From positions 1,302,001-1,366,000 of the forward strand of contig NZ_JAZHSD010000001.1 of assembly GCF_036924745.1 (NCBI RefSeq): 64,000 nucleotides of DNA, written 5' to 3'. Positions 1 through 9,307 of the stretch are shown piece by piece (position 1 is the first letter of the stretch; each line of letters begins with the position of its first letter). The notes under the pieces were generated by a model. It worked only from the letters and a program-made list of their open reading frames with translations, was not told the origin of the DNA and made no database searches. The translations under genes were made by a program, and so were the position numbers. Source of the stretch: Bradyrhizobium sp. AZCC 1693. GTDB taxonomy: Bacteria > Pseudomonadota > Alphaproteobacteria > Rhizobiales > Xanthobacteraceae.

Positions 1-970
1 TATGCAGGTCGAAGCGCGACGACAGCGCTTCGCATACTTTCAAGCCACGCACGCTGTTGCCATGGCTGTCGAGGCATGGCGAAAACGTACCAAGCCCCAT
101 CTGCGACGGAAGTGCAGCCACGATGCCGCCCCCGACGCCGCTCTTGGCGGGGATGCCGACGCGGTAGATCCATTCGCCGGCGTAATCATACATGCCCGAA
201 CTGGTCATGACCGAGAGCGTGCGCGCCACGATGTTGGGTGAAATGACGGGAACGCCCGTCACCGGATTGACGCCGCGATTGGCGAGCGTCGCTGCCATCA
301 CCGCAAGATCGCGCGCGGTGACCAGGATGGCGCATTGCCGGAAGTAGGTGTCGAGCACCGCATCGACGTCGTCCTGCAGCACCAGATAATTCCGCAACAG
401 CCAGGCGATCGCGCGATTGCGGTTGCCGGTCAGCGCTTCGGATGCGTGCACGGCATCGTCGACGCCAAGCTCGCGCCCGGCAAACTGGCTGAGCTTCTCG
501 CGGATGCGCTCGAACGCGTGAGCGCCGTCCGCTTGATGGATCAGGCCTGAGCAGGCGATCGCGCCGGCATTGACCATCGGGTTGAACGGCCGGTTATCGT
601 TGGTCAGGCGGATCGAATTGAATGCCTCGCCGCTCGGCTCGACGCCGATTGCGGCCGCGACGCGATCCTCGCCAACCATGTCGAGCGCAAGCGCAAACAC
701 GAAGGCTTTTGAGACCGATTGAATGGTGAAGGGCACGGCGCTGTTGCCGACCTCATAGACATGGCCATCGATGGTGACGAGGCCGATGCCGAAATGCGCG
801 GGGTTTGCACGCTTCAGCTCCGGAATGTAATCGGCAACCGCGCCGGAATTGTCCGATTTGAATTCCTCGTAGCAGGCTGTCAGGAAACGCTGCAACGGAG
901 GCTCGTTGGCATAACCGGTATTGCGAGCGGCTATATTGTCTTTGGCCGGGTGGCTAATCTGGGCGTCCAC
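1..970 (-). CDS. glsA: Glutaminase A, C-terminus beyond window
   Basis: Serine-dependent beta-lactamase-fold glutaminase that hydrolyses L-glutamine to glutamate and ammonia in the cytoplasm. The nucleophile motif S-x-x-K is visible as SVSK at residues 85-88, and family blocks such as NPMVNAGAI and GVGGGIVA are present. The reading frame opens with GTG at 970, preceded five bases upstream by AAGGTGAG, and runs off the window edge without a stop. About 323 residues are already encoded, slightly more than the usual ~308-residue bacterial enzyme, and the last visible residues still look like the end of the core. A C-terminal extension is therefore likely; some rhizobial glutaminases carry regulatory STAS or cyclic-nucleotide domains there (family knowledge, not visible here). 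Confidence 0.9.
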   Translation of the reverse strand, partial: MDAQISHPAKDNIAARNTGYANEPPLQRFLTACYEEFKSDNSGAVADYIPELKRANPAHFGIGLVTIDGHVYEVGNSAVPFTIQSVSKAFVFALALDMVGEDRVAAAIGVEPSGEAFNSIRLTNDNRPFNPMVNAGAIACSGLIHQADGAHAFERIREKLSQFAGRELGVDDAVHASEALTGNRNRAIAWLLRNYLVLQDDVDAVLDTYFRQCAILVTARDLAVMAATLANRGVNPVTGVPVISPNIVARTLSVMTSSGMYDYAGEWIYRVGIPAKSGVGGGIVAALPSQMGLGTFSPCLDSHGNSVRGLKVCEALSSRFDLH

Positions 971-1185
971 GTTCTCACCTTAAATGGCAAGAATCGAAGC
1001 AATCCCCGTGCCATGGGTGGCTACCTGACCTCGGCGCCTGAACCCGGTCACACGCAGCAGATGTGCGTCATCCTGCCGCTAGCCCACCATTTCCTGCTAT
1101 TCGAGCCGGATTTACGCCATGGTCGATCGGCCGGGGGAAATCAGCGCTGCCAGGTTTGCGGCGCGCTACGGCGTGAGCAATCAGC

Positions 1186-1302
1186 ATGACCAAGGAAACG
1201 ACACCCCTGTGGGTATGGCTGTCGGTTGCCCTGTTGGCGATCGGCACCCTCGCCTATGTGACGACAGTCTATCTCGTCGAATACGTCATCGGGTTTTTCT
1301 AG
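1186..1302 (+). CDS. Small single-pass membrane peptide, 38 aa
   Basis: Short frame of 38 codons with ATG start and TAG stop. After a polar MTKETTP head it has one continuous hydrophobic helix (about residues 8-30) and a short aromatic tail (EYVIGFF), so it should sit in the inner membrane. It ends 7 bases before the stop of the convergent MFS gene. No recognisable family. The upstream region back to the glutaminase start (971-1185) shows no other gene. The clean amphipathic design and sensible start support a real gene, but conservation was not checked. Confidence 0.5.
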   Translation: MTKETTPLWVWLSVALLAIGTLAYVTTVYLVEYVIGFF

Positions 1303-1309
1303 CTGCAGG

Positions 1310-2500
1310 CTACGTCGCCGCGTCCGCCGGCCGCGTCTGGCGCAGCAGCCTTGCGCAGACAAAGCCGAGCGCGATCATGATGGCGGCTGCGGTAAGCAAG
1401 GTCGGGACCTTGCCGGCATGCTGGATGCCGAAACCGTAGGCGATCGGGCCGATGGTCTGGCCCATGAAGAAAAAGAACGCGTGCAGCGACAGCGCGGTCG
1501 CGCGCGCTTCCCCCGACAATTCGCTGGCGAATACCTGCAGGCTGCCGTGGATCATGTAGAACCCCCAGCCCATGAACATCAGGCTGAGCGTTTGCAGCTT
1601 CCATTCCGGCCCCATCGCCACCGCGATGAGTTGCACGCCAACCAGCGCCGCGCCGCCGATCATCATGCCGTTGACGCCGATCCTCGGCAGAAGCCGCGAC
1701 ACTGTCATGGTGTAGAACAGCCCGCCGACGGCGAAGCCCGCGATGACGATGCCGGCGATCGACAGCGAGGTTTCGCCGAACTCGAACAGGAAGGCCGCGA
1801 TGAAGGGAAACAGGCCGAGCACGCAGCAGCCTTCGATGAACACGGCCCCATAGCAGATGCGCGCATTCGGATTCGTGAAAATCGTGCGATAGCCTTTCAG
1901 GAGGACTGACAGACTCGTGCGCGGCGGACGCGTCAGCGCGGCACCGCGAAACCCGGCGGCCACCGCGAGCGAAGCCAACACGACAAGCACGCCGAGCACG
2001 GCGAGCACGCCGCGCCAGCCGAGAACGTCTCCGATCAGGCCGGACGCGGAAGCCCCGAGCAGATTGCCGGTCATCGCGCCCGCCAGCGTGCGACCGATCG
2101 CGACCTGGCGTTTTTCCGGGCCGACGAGATCGCTGGTCAGGCTGAGTGAGACCGGGAATACGCCGCCGGAGCCGATGCCGGCGAGAATCCGGCTTGCAAA
2201 CAGCAGCGGGAACGAGGTTGCCATCGCGCCGAGAATGTTGGCAAGCCCGAGCAGCACCAGGCACACGATCATCAGCCGGGCCTTGCCGAACATGTCGGCC
2301 ATGGCGCCAAGCACAGGCTGGATGATGGCAAAGGTGAAGGCGAAGACGGCGGCGAAGCTGGCGGCGGTGGCGATGCTGACGGAAAAATCCTCGGCCACGT
2401 GCGGCAGCACCGGATCCAGCGCGCGGGCGGACAGGGCTGCCGAAAAGGTCGCGAGTGCAATGATATTGAGCGCCGGCGGCATGGCGCTGGTGGCGCTCAC
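1310..2500 (-). CDS. MFS transporter
   Basis: Twelve-helix major facilitator superfamily permease of 396 residues, probably a drug or metabolite exporter in the inner membrane. The N-terminal half has the cytoplasmic loop 2-3 motif ([11 protein letters not shown]) and a conserved-Arg segment [10 protein letters not shown] in helix 4. The chosen start is the GTG at 2500, whose bases overlap the TGA of kdsA (GTGA), implying translational coupling. An ATG six codons later (2482) is an alternative. Substrate cannot be read from sequence. Pairing with kdsA is unusual, since eno is the common kdsA neighbour in this group (family knowledge). Confidence 0.85.
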   Translation of the reverse strand: MSATSAMPPALNIIALATFSAALSARALDPVLPHVAEDFSVSIATAASFAAVFAFTFAIIQPVLGAMADMFGKARLMIVCLVLLGLANILGAMATSFPLLFASRILAGIGSGGVFPVSLSLTSDLVGPEKRQVAIGRTLAGAMTGNLLGASASGLIGDVLGWRGVLAVLGVLVVLASLAVAAGFRGAALTRPPRTSLSVLLKGYRTIFTNPNARICYGAVFIEGCCVLGLFPFIAAFLFEFGETSLSIAGIVIAGFAVGGLFYTMTVSRLLPRIGVNGMMIGGAALVGVQLIAVAMGPEWKLQTLSLMFMGWGFYMIHGSLQVFASELSGEARATALSLHAFFFFMGQTIGPIAYGFGIQHAGKVPTLLTAAAIMIALGFVCARLLRQTRPADAAT

Positions 2501-3348
2501 GGCGCAGCGTGCTTGGCAAGTGCGTCGAACGCCATCAGCCTCTTCACCAACGCTTCGAACTCGCGCAGCGGCACCATGTTGGGCCCGTCCGACGGCGCGC
2601 GATCGGGATCGGGATGGGTCTCGATGAACACGCCGGCGACGCCGACCGCGACCGCCGCCCGCGCCAGCACGGGAACGAATTCGCGCTGGCCCCCGGATGA
2701 AGTGCCCTTCCCGCCCGGCTGCTGCACCGAATGGGTGGCGTCGAAAATAACGGGCGCGCCGGTGGTTTGCGCCATGATCGGCAGCGCGCGCATGTCGGAG
2801 ACAAGCGTGTTGTAGCCGAACGAGGCGCCGCGTTCGGTCACCAGCACATTTGGATTGCCGCCGCCGGTGACCTTGGTGACGACGTTCGCCATTTCCCATG
2901 GCGCGAGGAACTGGCCCTTCTTGACGTTGACGACCTTGCCGGTCGCCGCCGCTGCCAGCAGCAGATCCGTCTGCCGGCACAGGAAGGCCGGAATCTGCAA
3001 CACGTCGACCGCCTGTGCGGCTTCCGCGCATTGCGAGGGCTCGTGCACGTCGGTCAGCACGGGCAAACCGAGCGAAGAGCGGATCTCGGCGAAGATTGGC
3101 AAGGCCTGCGCCAGGCCAATGCCGCGACCGGCTGAGCCTGAGGTGCGGTTGGCCTTGTCGAAGGAGGTCTTGTAGACGAGGCCAATCTTAAGGCGGCCCG
3201 CGATCTCCTTCAGCGCGGTCGCCACTTCAAGGGCGTGCGCACGGCTCTCAAGTGCGCAAGGGCCGGCAATGATCGAAATCGGCAAGGTATTGCCGAATTT
3301 GACCGGGCCGACCGAGACGACCGGGGCTGCATCGAGTTTCGCGTTCAA
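2497..3348 (-). CDS. kdsA: KDO-8-phosphate synthase
   Basis: Condenses phosphoenolpyruvate with D-arabinose 5-phosphate to give 3-deoxy-D-manno-octulosonate 8-phosphate, the first committed step to the Kdo sugar of lipopolysaccharide. It is a 283-residue TIM barrel. The start [10 protein letters not shown] (around residue 30), [11 protein letters not shown] (around 60-70), TDVHE and the C-terminal IETHPDPD block are all typical. The cysteine in GPCALES is at the position of the metal ligand of metal-dependent KDO8P synthases, where the E. coli type has asparagine, so this enzyme probably belongs to the metal class. Its stop overlaps the start of the following transporter gene. Confidence 0.96.
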   Translation of the reverse strand: MNAKLDAAPVVSVGPVKFGNTLPISIIAGPCALESRAHALEVATALKEIAGRLKIGLVYKTSFDKANRTSGSAGRGIGLAQALPIFAEIRSSLGLPVLTDVHEPSQCAEAAQAVDVLQIPAFLCRQTDLLLAAAATGKVVNVKKGQFLAPWEMANVVTKVTGGGNPNVLVTERGASFGYNTLVSDMRALPIMAQTTGAPVIFDATHSVQQPGGKGTSSGGQREFVPVLARAAVAVGVAGVFIETHPDPDRAPSDGPNMVPLREFEALVKRLMAFDALAKHAAP

Positions 3349-3441
3349 GGGATTTTCCTTCGTATCTGACGCGGACCATGCCGGTCCGCGACCTCAGGAT
3401 CAACCCCGTTTAACCCCAAAATATCAGGGTTGCGCCGGCGG

Positions 3442-3768
3442 CTATTTTACCGCGGAGAACGCCGTCGGCACCAGCAGCTGGCTGACGATGTTGTCGATGA
3501 TCTGGCCGTCCTCCTCGCTCTTGGCGCGGCCGGCGATCCAATCCGGATCGGACTGGAATGCGGTCCATTTCTTCTCGCGATCGGCAAGCGAGTCCCAGGC
3601 GACGAAATAGGTCAGTTCCTGATTGGAGGTGCCGATCAGCGTGGTGTAGAAGCCGGCCTGCTTGATGCCGTGCTTGTCCCATAGTTTCAGCGTCAGCGTA
3701 TCGAACCGCTTCATCAGCGCCGGCAGACGGCCCGGCAGACAGCGATAGACGCGCATTTCCATGATCAT
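3442..3768 (-). CDS. NIPSNAP-family protein
   Basis: About 108-residue dimeric alpha-beta barrel protein of the NIPSNAP family. It begins with a MEMRVYRC strand and contains WDSLADREKKWTAFQSD, typical of the family. The biochemical role of bacterial NIPSNAP proteins is not established. Start chosen at the ATG at 3768 because GGGAG lies 8 bases upstream; a GTG three codons earlier is possible. It is transcribed alone, between kdsA and a zinc-finger gene. Confidence 0.85.
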   Translation of the reverse strand: MIMEMRVYRCLPGRLPALMKRFDTLTLKLWDKHGIKQAGFYTTLIGTSNQELTYFVAWDSLADREKKWTAFQSDPDWIAGRAKSEEDGQIIDNIVSQLLVPTAFSAVK

Positions 3769-3879
3769 CGGTGGCACTCCCTTTATTGTTTTTGCAGTTC
3801 AGGGAGCGGTTTGTCGCAACAATTGGCGCATTCGTCAAAGGTGCAGGCAAAGGCGCGCTCTTCGCGCCGTGTCTCGAAT

Positions 3880-3942
3880 GTTGGGCACGCTTCCGCCTTC
3901 GCTCGTTGAGCTACGGCGGACAAGTCGCTTTGCCCACTCTAC
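3880..3942 (-). repeat. Nested REP-like hairpin with GTAG foot
   Basis: Read on the minus strand, this begins GTAG and has an outer pair of arms (GTGGGCA near 3931-3937 against TGCCCA near 3882-3887). They enclose a second inverted repeat (TCCGCC at 3892-3897 with GGCGGA at 3915-3920). The GTAG tetranucleotide at the foot is the signature of REP elements mobilised by RAYT transposases. It looks like one REP inserted inside another. It lies in the gap between the NIPSNAP and zinc-finger genes. Confidence 0.6.
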
Positions 3943-3955
3943 GATTCTCGCAGCC

Positions 3956-4318
3956 TCAGGAAAACCGCTGCCATGCGGCTTGCCGGGAGACGCCGAGCGC
4001 TTTGCCGATCGCCTCCCACGTCACATCGCGTTTGCGCAGGGCGTCGACGTGGCTGTTGAGCATCTCGCCGGCGCTATCGGCGATCGCCGCCGTTCGCCCG
4101 AGGAGACCGATCAGGTCCTCGTCGGGATATTGATCCCAGTCGGTGCTCTGCACCGGTACCGGTCCGCCGCCCAGACACTGGTTGCAGACCGCGACGCATT
4201 CGTCGCAAATGAAGACGGTGGGCCCAGCGATCAGGGCTTTCACGCTCGCGGAATCCTTACCGCAGAACGAGCAGTACAAGGACTGCTGCGACGCTTTTTC
4301 AGCCCGCTTCACCGCCAT
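3956..4318 (-). CDS. ClpX-type C4 zinc finger protein with C-terminal HTH-like segment
   Basis: 120-residue protein. Residues ~14-50 form a C4 zinc finger like the N-terminal domain of ClpX (CSFCGK, then [13 protein letters not shown]). There is no AAA+ ATPase domain, so it is not ClpX. The last ~30 residues ([21 protein letters not shown]) read as a helix-turn-helix, with the pattern A-I-G-x-A-L-G-V-S-R-Q-A. Start chosen at the ATG at 4318 (MAVKRAEK); longer frames would run through the promoter. The gene is preceded by two matched inverted repeats that cover the likely -35 and -10, so an autoregulatory DNA-binding role is a reasonable inference. Function is unproven. Confidence 0.75.
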   Translation of the reverse strand: MAVKRAEKASQQSLYCSFCGKDSASVKALIAGPTVFICDECVAVCNQCLGGGPVPVQSTDWDQYPDEDLIGLLGRTAAIADSAGEMLNSHVDALRKRDVTWEAIGKALGVSRQAAWQRFS

Positions 4319-4333
4319 GGCGCTAGCCCCTCC

Positions 4334-4391
4334 TGTCAAGGAAGGCTTGACAATACTCGGGCGGGAACCCTTGTCAAGGAACCCTTGACAA
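4334..4391 (-). promoter_or_regulatory. Twin operators overlapping a promoter
   Basis: Two inverted repeats with the same half-site: TGTCAAG-N5-CTTGACA at 4334-4352, and TTGTCAAG-N5-CTTGACAA at 4371-4391. Their centres are 38 bases apart. On the minus strand the upstream copy supplies TTGACA as a -35, and 16 bases later TATTGT (overlapping the other copy) serves as a -10. A protein bound at either site would block RNA polymerase on the zinc-finger gene. The sites lie exactly between the pyrG stop and that gene. Confidence 0.75.
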
Positions 4392-6035
<1,644 letters not shown>

Positions 6036-6149
6036 TTAAGGCCACTGGCCCGATTCGCCAAAACGAATCGCATGCACGGGCGAACATTCTGCCGGGCTGT
6101 GGGTGACGAGAATTTTAAAGCGATATCAGAGCATTGATGGGAAGTTCTG

Positions 6150-6177
6150 ATGCAGGACGGTAGAGGCCGTCCTGCAT
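6150..6177. terminator. Stem-loop between secG and pyrG
   Basis: Perfect 11-base inverted repeat (ATGCAGGACGG and its complement) around a 6-base loop, just after the secG stop on the minus strand. There is no clear T-tract on either side, so it may be a weak terminator or an mRNA-stabilising hairpin rather than a strong stop. Confidence 0.5.
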
Positions 6178-6189
6178 AGCCACCCTGCT

Positions 6190-6570
6190 TTATTGCGAAC
6201 GCGGGGCCTGCGGGCCCGACTGGCCCTGCTGTTCATCCACCTTCTTGAGCGTATCGAGCACGCCGCCGGAGGTCGGCGGAGCGACCGGCGTGGCGCCACC
6301 CGGCTGGGATTGCGTCGCCGGCGCGGTGCCGAGGATCGAGGCCGGCTTGCGGTCGACGCCGGCGAGCCAGGCCAGCGCCATGCTGGTCAGGAAGAAAATC
6401 CCTGCCAGGATCGCCGTAGTCCGCGTCAAGAGATTGGCGGTGCCGCGGCTCGACATGAAGCCGGCGCCGCCGCCCATGCCGAGGCCGCCGCCTTCGGATT
6501 TCTGCAGCAACACGGTGCCAATCAGCACCGAGACGATCATGAGGTGAACAACGATAATGACGGTCTGCAT
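6190..6570 (-). CDS. secG: Preprotein translocase subunit SecG
   Basis: Accessory subunit of the SecYEG channel in the inner membrane. It has 126 residues with two membrane helices (about 2-22 and 53-72) separated by the conserved glycine-rich loop (EGGGLGMGGGAGFMSSRG). A long proline/glutamine-rich cytoplasmic tail follows, as in other alphaproteobacterial SecG proteins. GGAAGG lies before the ATG. It is divergent from the XRE regulator at 6799 across a 228-base gap. Confidence 0.94.
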   Translation of the reverse strand: MQTVIIVVHLMIVSVLIGTVLLQKSEGGGLGMGGGAGFMSSRGTANLLTRTTAILAGIFFLTSMALAWLAGVDRKPASILGTAPATQSQPGGATPVAPPTSGGVLDTLKKVDEQQGQSGPQAPRSQ

Positions 6571-6764
6571 CTTAAAAACCTTCCGTCACAAGCTGACAGC
6601 GCCGGGCTTCGGCTGCACCAAGAGCTTGCGGGTTTTCCTGAAGTTGCGCGGTGTTACACGATCGGACGGGGCATTGTCACCCCCAACCGCAGCCCCGGAG
6701 ATAATTGCCGCAGGGGCGATGGCAAGGCTGTCCCCAGCTCCCGACCGACTTCGAATCCAGAGGC

Positions 6765-6816
6765 TTGAGGTTGCGCCAATTTCTCTTATAATAGACATAT
6801 GGATACTATAATAGAC
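6765..6816 (+). promoter_or_regulatory. Leaderless promoter with 20-base-spaced direct repeats
   Basis: TTGAGG (6765-6770), a 16-base spacer, then a perfect TATAAT (6787-6792). The ATG of the regulator starts at 6799, only seven bases after the -10, so the transcript should begin at or next to the start codon with no ribosome-binding site. The decamer TATAATAGAC occurs at 6787-6796 and again at 6807-6816. The two copies are 20 bases apart, about two helical turns, and overlap the -10 and the first codons. This suggests an operator for the regulator itself. Confidence 0.7.
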
Positions 6817-7365
6817 GATCTCAGCGCCCGGCTCGCCCACCGCCTGCGGCTCGAGCGCGACAGCCGCGGCTGGTCCCTGGCCGATCTCGCCGAGCGCTCC
6901 GGGGTTTCCAAGGCCACCATCAGCAAGATCGAGCGCGCCGAGGTCAGCCCGACCGCAGTCGTGCTGGTTCGGCTCGCCAGCGCCTTCGACCTCACCCTCG
7001 CCGGCCTGATGCTGCGCGCCGAAAGCCAGCAAGGGCGTCTTTCGCGCTACGCGGAACAGCCGGTGTGGCGCGATCCCGAAACCGGCTATCTGCGCCGCCA
7101 GGTGTTCGTCCGGCCCGATCATCCCATCGAAATCATCAGGGTCGAAATGCCGGCAAAGCAGCGCGTGACGCTACCGACGTCATCCTACGCCCATATCCGC
7201 CAGGCCCTATGGGTGCTGTCGGGCGCGCTCGTGATCATTGAAGGCGGCGAACGCCACGAACTCGGCACCGGCGACTGCCTCGGATTCGGTCCGCCGGCGG
7301 AAGTGACCTTCGCCAACGAAACCAATTCGCCCTGCACCTACGTCGTTGCCCTTGCCCGGAGCTAG
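6799..7365 (+). CDS. XRE-family regulator with C-terminal cupin
   Basis: 188-residue transcription factor. Residues ~10-65 are a Cro/CI-type helix-turn-helix (RSGVSKATISKIERAEVSPT). The C-terminal ~100 residues form a cupin-like sensor barrel (VLSGALVIIEGG, then HELGTGDCLGFGPP), as in the HipB/PuuR-like class that senses small ligands. A GNAT acetyltransferase follows after 6 bases, so the pair is probably one operon. Expression is likely autoregulated through the repeats over its promoter. The ligand is unknown. Confidence 0.88.
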   Translation: MDTIIDDLSARLAHRLRLERDSRGWSLADLAERSGVSKATISKIERAEVSPTAVVLVRLASAFDLTLAGLMLRAESQQGRLSRYAEQPVWRDPETGYLRRQVFVRPDHPIEIIRVEMPAKQRVTLPTSSYAHIRQALWVLSGALVIIEGGERHELGTGDCLGFGPPAEVTFANETNSPCTYVVALARS

Positions 7366-7371
7366 CCTTCG

Positions 7372-8295
7372 ATGTCGGAGATCGAAATCAGGAGCTCTCC
7401 GGCTGACCCGACGAGCCCGGCAAACGCCGCTCCCACCGGCCACAATGGCGGCCCGCCGCTCGACGAAGAGCATCGGCCCGAATGGGGCGACGGGGGAATC
7501 GGAAACTACTTTTATTGGAAGGCGGCGCATCGCGCGGCCTGGAAGAACCCCTCGCCCGGCATCGTCGCGTTTCGCATCAGGAAGGCCGAGCGGCTTGGGC
7601 TCACCTACGAAGAATACACATTGGAAATTCTCGAACGCGGCCGTCACCTGCAGATCGAGGATGTCGAACGGATTGCAGAGATCAAGCAGCGGCGGGCCGC
7701 CCATGCGGCTACCGATCGGAACAACCCGGAAGGCCACTTCATTCGCCCGGAGCCATTATTGATGCCGGATATCCAGATCAGAGCATTGCAATCCTCGCCC
7801 GATACCTGCGCGATGCTCAGTGAAATGTTGGTCGAAGCCGTCGCAAATGGCGGATCGGTCAGCTTCATGCACCCCCTTCCATTGCAGGAGGCCAAAGCAT
7901 TTTGGCGCGACTCGCTTGGCTCGGCCGACCGCGGCGAGCGGATCGTTCTGGGCGCCTTTGATGGCGCAGAGCTGATCGGGACCGTAACCCTCCTGCTCAA
8001 GCTCTCGCAGAACCAACCGCATCGCGCCGAGATCGCTAAAATGCTGACACGCCTCAGTCACCGTCACCGCGGCGTCGCCACGGCGCTGCTACGCGAAGCC
8101 GAACGAGCGGCGATCAAGCACGGGCGCTGGCTACTGGTGCTCGACACCGCCGAAGACGAGGGCGCAGCCGGACTCTACGAGCGGGTGGGATTTAAGCTCG
8201 CCGGATTGATCCCGGATTACGCCTTCAAGCCTTACGGTGGGCTCACGGGCACGCTGATCTACTGGAAGCGATTGCAGGCAGGCGTACCCGTTTGA
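7372..8295 (+). CDS. GNAT acetyltransferase with N-terminal extension
   Basis: 307 residues. The C-terminal half (from about residue 130) is a GNAT fold: a substrate-side HPLPLQEAKAFW segment, beta strands around IVLGAFDGAELIGTVTLLL, the acetyl-CoA loop HRGVATALLREAE, and the late GAAGLYERVGFK motif. The first ~125 residues are a different module: a disordered Pro/Ala stretch with HNGGPPLDEE, then a helical part (GLTYEEYTLEILERGRHLQ) resembling a motif seen in small rhizobial and phage-like hypothetical proteins. It follows the XRE gene by 6 bases without a strong ribosome site and ends one base before the convergent tpiA stop. Acceptor substrate unknown. Confidence 0.85.
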   Translation: MSEIEIRSSPADPTSPANAAPTGHNGGPPLDEEHRPEWGDGGIGNYFYWKAAHRAAWKNPSPGIVAFRIRKAERLGLTYEEYTLEILERGRHLQIEDVERIAEIKQRRAAHAATDRNNPEGHFIRPEPLLMPDIQIRALQSSPDTCAMLSEMLVEAVANGGSVSFMHPLPLQEAKAFWRDSLGSADRGERIVLGAFDGAELIGTVTLLLKLSQNQPHRAEIAKMLTRLSHRHRGVATALLREAERAAIKHGRWLLVLDTAEDEGAAGLYERVGFKLAGLIPDYAFKPYGGLTGTLIYWKRLQAGVPV

Positions 8296-8296
8296 G

Positions 8297-9049
8297 CTAG
8301 CACGCCTCCGCAATCGCCAGAAAATCCACAGCCTTCAGGCTGGCGCCGCCGACCAGCGCGCCGTTGACGTCGGCGACCGCCATCAATTCCGCCGCGTTGG
8401 AGGGTTTCACCGAGCCGCCGTAGAGAATCCGGATCTTGCCACCTTCAGCCTTAAATCGGCTGGTGAGAACACCGCGGATAAAGCGGTGAACTTGCTCGAC
8501 ATCTCCAGGCGTCGGCGTCAACCCGGTGCCGATCGCCCAGACCGGCTCATAGGCCACCACCAGATTGGCCGCCGTCGCGCCGTCCGGTAGCGAACCCGCA
8601 AGCTGGCTGCCGCAGACATCCAGCGTCTGGCCGGCATCGCGCTGCTTCTGGGTCTCGCCGATGCAGACGATGGCCGATAGCCCCGCCCGCCAGGCCGCTT
8701 CCGCCTTCTGCCGGACCACCGCGTCGGTCTCGCCATGGTCGGCACGCCGCTCCGAATGCCCGACGATAATGGCGCTGGCGCCGGCATCCGCCAGCATTTC
8801 CGCCGCGAGATCGCCGGTATGAGCGCCCGACGCCTTGGCGTGGCAATCCTGGGCGCCGATGGCCAGCTTTGAGCCGAGCGCCTTGTCGGCGAAACCCGCG
8901 ATCAGGGTTGCCGGGGGGCAAACCAGCAGGTCGGCCTTGCCGGCCAGCGCGCCTGCTCCCGCGATCATGGCCTCGAACTCGACCAGGGAGGATTTCAGTC
9001 CGTTCATCTTCCAGTTGCCGGCGATCAGCGGCCGGATGGCGTCGGTCAT
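8297..9049 (-). CDS. tpiA: Triose-phosphate isomerase
   Basis: Interconverts glyceraldehyde 3-phosphate and dihydroxyacetone phosphate. It is a 250-residue TIM barrel with all catalytic positions: Lys in GNWKMN near residue 14, His in IIVGHSERR, and Glu in [11 protein letters not shown], with the phosphate loop ILYGGSVKP near the end. Divergent from ppiD. Its stop nearly touches the acetyltransferase stop. Confidence 0.97.
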   Translation of the reverse strand: MTDAIRPLIAGNWKMNGLKSSLVEFEAMIAGAGALAGKADLLVCPPATLIAGFADKALGSKLAIGAQDCHAKASGAHTGDLAAEMLADAGASAIIVGHSERRADHGETDAVVRQKAEAAWRAGLSAIVCIGETQKQRDAGQTLDVCGSQLAGSLPDGATAANLVVAYEPVWAIGTGLTPTPGDVEQVHRFIRGVLTSRFKAEGGKIRILYGGSVKPSNAAELMAVADVNGALVGGASLKAVDFLAIAEAC

Positions 9050-9307
9050 GTCAATTATCCCGCAAATGTCAGCGTTGCAGATGCGCTAGCAGAGGCGCGC
9101 CGCCAGTTCCAGATACCGGTTGGGCGGTCCCCAAGCCGTTAACCGCTTCAAATGGCCCACGCTGCCGAGGTTGCGAGGGGGGCCTTGCCACTTTATGATG
9201 CGTTTTCAACTCGGTGACGCCCTGTTGCGGAAGTCGATCCTGAACGGAATCGAATTTTCTTAAGGGCACGAGCCGGTTCCCCTCTCCTGCAAAAACAAGT
9301 TGGACCT

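Noticed and set aside
1119-1439. 106-codon plus-strand frame
   Set aside because: Overlaps the MFS gene end and the small membrane peptide in a different frame; no coding features.
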